From a bacterium (lineage in GTDB: Bacteria; Armatimonadota; Zipacnadia; Zipacnadales; Zipacnadaceae), in assembly GCA_030607655.1 (NCBI GenBank), contig JAUWJN010000093.1:1-8156 (forward strand): 8,156 bases of DNA, read 5' to 3'. The translations under genes and the position numbers were made by a program. A model generated the notes under the pieces. That model did no database searches and was not told the origin of the DNA. It saw nothing but the letters and a program-made list of their open reading frames with translations. This document shows positions 4,526 to 8,156 of this stretch, one piece after another (position 1 is the stretch's first letter; each line of letters begins with the position of its first letter).

Positions 4526-7198
4526 CTAGTCGTCTATGGCTTGGCGCACGGCCACCGCTAATACCTGCAAATTGAATGGCTTTTGGACAAAACCTTTCAG
4601 TCCTTTTGCCTTCAGGGCAGATACTTCCTCCTTCAAACTGTACCCGCTGACTAACAACACTTTTACCCCCGGCTTGGCCTCCAGGAGTTGGTCGTAGAGC
4701 CCTTCTCCGCCCATCTCCGGCATCGTCATATCGGTCACGACCAGCGCGATTTCTTCCTGGTGCTCATGGTAAACTTCCAGCCCCGCCTTGCCATTCAGGG
4801 CAGTCAGGACATTGTAACCCAATGATTGCAGCATCTCCTCCCCAACGCCAAGTACCGTGACGTCGTCCTCGACGAACAACACCGTCTCCGGGCCGCCCAC
4901 CAGACTTTCATTCTCAGACTCGTGCTCAGCGGCTAGGCCTGCGTCCATCGCTGGTAGGTACACCTTAAATTCCGTGCCTTTACCGACTTTACTATAAACG
5001 CCGATGTGCCCCTTATGCTCCTTGACGATGCCGTAGACCATCGCCAGACCTAGGCCGGTTCCCTTGCCGGTATCCTTAGTAGTGAAGAACGGCTCAAAGA
5101 TGTGCTTTTGGACTTCAATCGTCATGCCAACGCCGGTGTCGCATACCGACAGGCAGACGTAATCACCAGGAGCAACGTCGGCGTGCTGCCGGCAATATTG
5201 CTCGTCCAAGGTAACCTTCGCCAGTCCCACAGTCAGCTCGCCGCCGTTGGGCATTGCATCCCGGGCGTTGGTACCCAGGTTCATGATGACTTGCTGCATC
5301 TGCGTCGGATCAGCGTTCACCAAGGGTAGGTAGTCGGGCCAGTTCGTCCGCACTTTGATAGTCTCCGGCAGAGTACGTTGCAGCAATGTGACTGTCTCTT
5401 TCACCAGCGGCCGCAGCACAATCGGCTGCTGTTCGCTGACGGCGCGGCGACTGAAGGCTGACAATGAAGCAATCAATTCTGCCCCGCGTCTCCCTTGTTC
5501 ACAGACTTTGTGAAGATACTCGTACGCTTTCAAGTCAGGATCAATCTGCCTCAGTGCTAATTCAGTCATACCGATGATGCCGGTAAGCAGGTTGTTAAAA
5601 TCGTGGGCCACACCACCGGCTAACGTGGCCAGCGATTCCAGTTTCTGAGCTTGAAATAGTTGTTGTTCCAGAAGGCCTCGCTCTTCCTCTACTTGCTTGC
5701 GCTTGGTGATGTCGCGGGCGAAACAGATGAACCAACTGCCATCGGGGAGTTCGACAAAAGTCGTACTGACTTCCAGGTGGACTAGCCCACCGTCTTTCCG
5801 CTTGTAGGCTGTCTCAAAGCGGTCACTACCGGTTTGCATTATCTGTTGAATATGCTGAGCTGTCTGTTCCGGGGTCTCTACTGCCTCTAGATCGGTGATT
5901 TTCATAGTCAGAAGTTCGTCTCGCGAATAGCCAAGCATCTTACAATAAGCCGCATTGCAGTCGCCAATACTCCCGTCAAGTCGGAAGATGTAAAAGCCGT
6001 CCATGGAGGTGTTCAGAATGGTCTGGTCTCGCTGGTAAGCCTGCTGAAGCGCCTGCTCGGCCTGTTTACGGTCAGTGATGTCGCGCAATACGCACTGGAA
6101 CGCGACGACTCGCCCTTCTTCAATCAGCGGCAAGGCACTGACCTCTACCGGAAACTGGTTGCCATCTGCGGATATCAACATAAACTCAATAGTCTCAGAT
6201 TGCCCACTTCGTACCGCGTCCTGGATAACTTCGGCTACCCTTGGCCGATCTGCTTCGGCTATGTACTCAGTGACATTATTGCCCAATGCTGCTTCGGCGT
6301 CATAACCTGCAAGCTGCTTTATGGTCGGACTGACATACTGAAAAATACCTTGGGAAGATATCTGAATAATTACATCCCTGACGTTCTCGACAAGATTGCG
6401 GTACTTTTCTTCGGATTCGGCAAGTCGCTGCTCGGCCTGCTGGCGGGCGAGGATATCACGCGTCAGTTGCTCATTCACGCTCTGCAGTTTCGCCTGCATC
6501 CGTCGGGACAGTTTTTCCGCCCGCCACTTGGTACTCAACGCCCAGACGAATCGCCGAATCTCCACAACATGAAAGGGCTTCTGGATATACAGCAGTCGGT
6601 CCGCCGGTGGCACACGCCGCGCGATCTCCTCGGGATCGAAGTCGGAGTAAGCCGTCACCATGACGATATGCACATATGGGTCCATGGCGCGGATACGCTC
6701 TGCTGTCCATACACCGTCCGGGCCCGGTGGCATGCGCACATCAATAAATGCCGCGGCAAATGGCCGCTGTTCCTCGACACTCGCGCGGATCACCTCCACT
6801 GCTTCGTCACCCTGCTGACAGAAAACCCACTCGAAGTCGACCACGTCGTCACGAGCTGTCAGGGATTTAGCTTGGGAGGGATTCGTTTGTAGCTTCAACA
6901 TTCGGGCCTCTGATGTCCGCCCATTCACAATCCCCGCGAAGATATGCCGGTACGACTCTAATACAGCCTGGTTATCATCGGCTAAAAGGAAACGTGCGAC
7001 CGGACTTCCGGTCTCAATAATTGTATCGTCCCCGGCCTCACCAAATTCGCCCCACTGATTGCTGTCCAGCCCACCATCATAGACTGGTGAGCCGGCACTA
7101 AGCATCTCGCCATAATCCGGCTGCTTCGCCTGCCTCTTCCCTATAGTTTCCGCCTTCATTCCTAAGGCTAATCCTTTGCTGCAAATATTGTTGCTCAA
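4526..7198 (-). CDS. Hybrid sensor histidine kinase REC-PAS-PAS-HisKA-HATPase-REC
   Basis: This 890-residue cytoplasmic hybrid kinase has no transmembrane segment. Residues 68-220 form an N-terminal receiver (acidic pair Asp74/Asp75, phospho-acceptor Asp153 in [12 protein letters not shown], Thr182, Lys207 in QKPF) with about 30 extra residues after its first helix. A coiled coil at about 226-264 leads to two PAS domains (about 265-376 and 390-500), each ending in a D-I-T-x-R/K motif. The HisKA helix has His532 in [11 protein letters not shown]. The ATPase domain has Asn640 and Asn644 in [17 protein letters not shown] at 687-692 and GKGTGLGLA at 711-719. The C-terminal receiver has Asp778/Asp779, phospho-acceptor Asp823 in [10 protein letters not shown], Ser851 and Lys873. 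All catalytic residues are intact. The best start is TTG at 7198, with GAAGG 5 bases upstream; ATG at 7159 is an alternative but its AGGA abuts the codon. It follows the regulator gene by 32 bp in the same direction and was probably co-transcribed. Confidence 0.95.
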   Translation of the reverse strand: MSNNICSKGLALGMKAETIGKRQAKQPDYGEMLSAGSPVYDGGLDSNQWGEFGEAGDDTIIETGSPVARFLLADDNQAVLESYRHIFAGIVNGRTSEARMLKLQTNPSQAKSLTARDDVVDFEWVFCQQGDEAVEVIRASVEEQRPFAAAFIDVRMPPGPDGVWTAERIRAMDPYVHIVMVTAYSDFDPEEIARRVPPADRLLYIQKPFHVVEIRRFVWALSTKWRAEKLSRRMQAKLQSVNEQLTRDILARQQAEQRLAESEEKYRNLVENVRDVIIQISSQGIFQYVSPTIKQLAGYDAEAALGNNVTEYIAEADRPRVAEVIQDAVRSGQSETIEFMLISADGNQFPVEVSALPLIEEGRVVAFQCVLRDITDRKQAEQALQQAYQRDQTILNTSMDGFYIFRLDGSIGDCNAAYCKMLGYSRDELLTMKITDLEAVETPEQTAQHIQQIMQTGSDRFETAYKRKDGGLVHLEVSTTFVELPDGSWFICFARDITKRKQVEEERGLLEQQLFQAQKLESLATLAGGVAHDFNNLLTGIIGMTELALRQIDPDLKAYEYLHKVCEQGRRGAELIASLSAFSRRAVSEQQPIVLRPLVKETVTLLQRTLPETIKVRTNWPDYLPLVNADPTQMQQVIMNLGTNARDAMPNGGELTVGLAKVTLDEQYCRQHADVAPGDYVCLSVCDTGVGMTIEVQKHIFEPFFTTKDTGKGTGLGLAMVYGIVKEHKGHIGVYSKVGKGTEFKVYLPAMDAGLAAEHESENESLVGGPETVLFVEDDVTVLGVGEEMLQSLGYNVLTALNGKAGLEVYHEHQEEIALVVTDMTMPEMGGEGLYDQLLEAKPGVKVLLVSGYSLKEEVSALKAKGLKGFVQKPFNLQVLAVAVRQAIDD

Positions 7199-7200
7199 TC

Positions 7201-7217
7201 ACGCCTTCATACGGCGT
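7201..7217 (-). promoter_or_regulatory. Hairpin overlapping the ribosome binding site of the kinase gene
   Basis: On the minus strand ACGCC (7217-7213) pairs with GGCGT (7205-7201) around a 7-base loop. The ribosome binding site GAAGG (7208-7204), which precedes the TTG start by 5 bases, is half in the loop and half in the right arm. A hairpin-masked site plus a TTG start suggests weaker translation of the kinase than of the regulator encoded before it. Confidence 0.35.
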
Positions 7218-7230
7218 TGATTGTCACGAG

Positions 7231-7647
7231 TCAACTCGGCGGGCTGCTATTAGGCGGTGCATCCAGCATAGTCGGTAGTCTCCCCGCCAGTGCCTGCTCA
7301 ACAAGTTCAATAAGGTCCGCTCCTGTCTTCTTCTTGGTTACATAACAGTCGTAGCGACGGGATGCGTCTACGTCCTCGCTTGGCGGCTCAGGCAATGCTG
7401 ACACCATCACTACCGGAATGTCTTTCCATGCCGGGGTGGTGCGGATAGCCTCCAGAACTTCCCAACCGGACACGTTCGGCATCCTTATATCAAGAAGAAT
7501 CAAGTCCGGCGTTCTAACTCGCAGTGTCGCGAGAGCCTCGCGCCCATCCCGTACTACAGTGACTTCATAGTCTATATCATTCAGAACATACAGGTATACT
7601 TCACGCATTACGGCATCGTCATCCGCGGCTAGAATTCGCTGGCCCAT
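7231..7647 (-). CDS. Single-domain CheY-like response regulator
   Basis: This 138-residue protein is a stand-alone receiver domain with no output domain. The fold signatures are the acidic cluster ADDD (Asp9-Asp11), phospho-acceptor Asp53 in LLDIRMPNVSGWE, the switch Ser83 in VMVSALP, and Lys105. Lys105 is followed by Lys106 and Lys107 where most receivers have Pro, and the usual aromatic at the end of strand 4 is Tyr102 in CYVTKK. The last 15 or so residues are a Pro/Ser-rich tail without predicted structure. The ATG at 7647 is preceded by a GGGGGA stretch 8 bases away. It is the first gene of a two-gene operon with the hybrid kinase, and is likely either a phosphate shuttle or an adaptor acting by protein contact. 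Its exact target cannot be read from the window. Confidence 0.92.
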   Translation of the reverse strand: MGQRILAADDDAVMREVYLYVLNDIDYEVTVVRDGREALATLRVRTPDLILLDIRMPNVSGWEVLEAIRTTPAWKDIPVVMVSALPEPPSEDVDASRRYDCYVTKKKTGADLIELVEQALAGRLPTMLDAPPNSSPPS

Positions 7648-7712
7648 AGACAGTTCCCCCGATAGTGGGCATATAGGCTACCCTTATATATCCTTGAGCA
7701 TTACTTGATATA

Positions 7713-7740
7713 ATCATACCCTATGTAACAAGAAGGTAAA
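7713..7740 (-). promoter_or_regulatory. Candidate promoter of the regulator-kinase operon
   Basis: On the minus strand a weak -35 TTTACC (7740-7735) and a -10 TATGAT (7718-7713, 5/6) have a 16-base spacer. Transcription would begin near 7706, about 59 bases before the regulator ATG. The surrounding 7680-7740 is the most A+T-rich part of the gap, and other -10-like words overlap here on both strands, so the exact promoter is uncertain. Confidence 0.35.
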
Positions 7741-8026
7741 CATCAAGAAAGCACCATGCAGCGACGAAATGTATTCAGATAACCCAGAGGCATCAGGCCA
7801 GGCTTAATAGCCCAGCGAGGAGTATATCGGACATCTGAGAAGATGAGAGCCCGGCCCAAGACCACACACAATTATGGCAACCGGGCAACCAGCATGGCCT
7901 TTATTTTCCGCAATTGCCCATCAGAATCAATGTGGGGATTCACTTTTATTATCATACCTCATTGGGTACGCCAATACTTTCTCAACAGCCAGTATCTCGG
8001 CTGACAGTTATGCGCAATCTGATGAC
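7741..8026. other. Intergenic stretch without a convincing gene
   Basis: No frame on either strand shows a credible start, ribosome binding site and protein-like sequence. There are a few small dyads: GGCT/AGCC (7801-7812), CATCT/AGATG closing a GAGA tetraloop (7832-7845), GCCCGG/CCGGGC (7849-7854 with 7881-7886), and ATTGG/CCAAT (7961-7975). A small RNA or operator sites could be here, but I recognise no RNA family. Confidence 0.5.
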
Positions 8027-8055
8027 TTGCTAAAATAGCGAATTTGTGGTATAAT
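8027..8055 (+). promoter_or_regulatory. Strong sigma-70-type promoter firing out of the right edge
   Basis: A -35 box TTGCTA (8027-8032) and a perfect -10 TATAAT (8050-8055) have a 17-base spacer. TGG immediately before the -10 gives an extended -10 (TGn) element. It is the best promoter in the window. Transcription would start near 8062 and run off the edge. The 95 bases present contain only a 15-codon frame from ATG 8095, with no ribosome binding site, so they are likely a leader or the start of an RNA gene. Confidence 0.7.
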
Positions 8056-8156
8056 GTAACCGTTCCTTTACAATTGAGTGACCGGTTGCTTCGTATGGGG
8101 GGCGACCCACCGAATAGTTGCAGCTTGTTTCGGCGTCAGTAACTACCTATTGATCA

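Noticed and set aside
6200..6892. A 230-codon open frame on the + strand, antisense to the hybrid kinase gene
   Set aside because: Its translation has no protein-like domain pattern and it lies entirely within the receiver/PAS coding region of the kinase, whose motifs are intact. It is a reverse-strand shadow of a GC-biased gene.
7694..7714. A + strand promoter with TATAAT at 7709-7714
   Set aside because: The -10 word is perfect but the TTGAGC upstream is only 9 bases away and the next candidate, TTATAT, is poor and at a 19-base spacing. No gene follows on the + strand.
8095..8142. A 15-codon frame starting at ATG 8095 as a small peptide gene
   Set aside because: It has no ribosome binding site, no hydrophobic or regulatory-leader character, and is too short to judge at the window edge.

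Overview
The window is chromosomal bacterial DNA of moderately high GC with short intergenic gaps. The set of genes (a WecG/TagA glycosyltransferase fused to a membrane sugar-phosphate transferase, a PEP-CTERM surface protein, a homocitrate/Re-citrate synthase relative, an M42 peptidase and a large hybrid histidine kinase) fits a free-living, exopolysaccharide-making Gram-negative-type bacterium. An under-sampled phylum such as Armatimonadota is possible, but that is a guess from gene content and no marker gene settles it. There is no tRNA, rRNA, CRISPR array, insertion sequence or phage gene.

Layout. Bases 1-990 (+) are the 3' part of an envelope polysaccharide glycosyltransferase whose start lies outside the window. 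A good sigma-70-type promoter (997-1025) and a structured leader of about 118 nt precede a DRE-TIM acyltransferase (1150-2394, +), which is followed by a probable terminator. A second good promoter (2480-2508) and a hairpin leader precede a secreted PEP-CTERM protein (2582-3298, +). The short gap before the M42 aminopeptidase gene (3404-4468, +) holds a decayed copy of that gene's own 5' end, and the copy contains a perfect 12-bp inverted repeat. Convergent to these genes is a two-gene signalling operon on the minus strand: a single-domain response regulator (7647-7231) followed 32 bp later by an 890-residue hybrid kinase REC-PAS-PAS-HisKA-HATPase-REC (7198-4526). The last 509 bases have no convincing gene, but carry a strong rightward promoter (8027-8055) whose product lies beyond the edge.

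How the genes may work together. The glycosyltransferase would build a lipid-linked disaccharide for exopolysaccharide. PEP-CTERM proteins are known to co-occur with exosortase and exopolysaccharide genes, so these two may belong to the same surface programme, although no exosortase is visible. The acyltransferase and the peptidase look like independent metabolic genes, each in its own transcription unit. The kinase/regulator pair has no DNA-binding or enzymatic output domain, so its final target must be encoded elsewhere.

The most unusual features are the relic of the M42 gene start with its 'repaired' palindrome, the glycosyltransferase fusion, the possible Re-citrate synthase, and several leader RNAs with stable hairpins. 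I did not find strong evidence of a wholly new multi-gene system.
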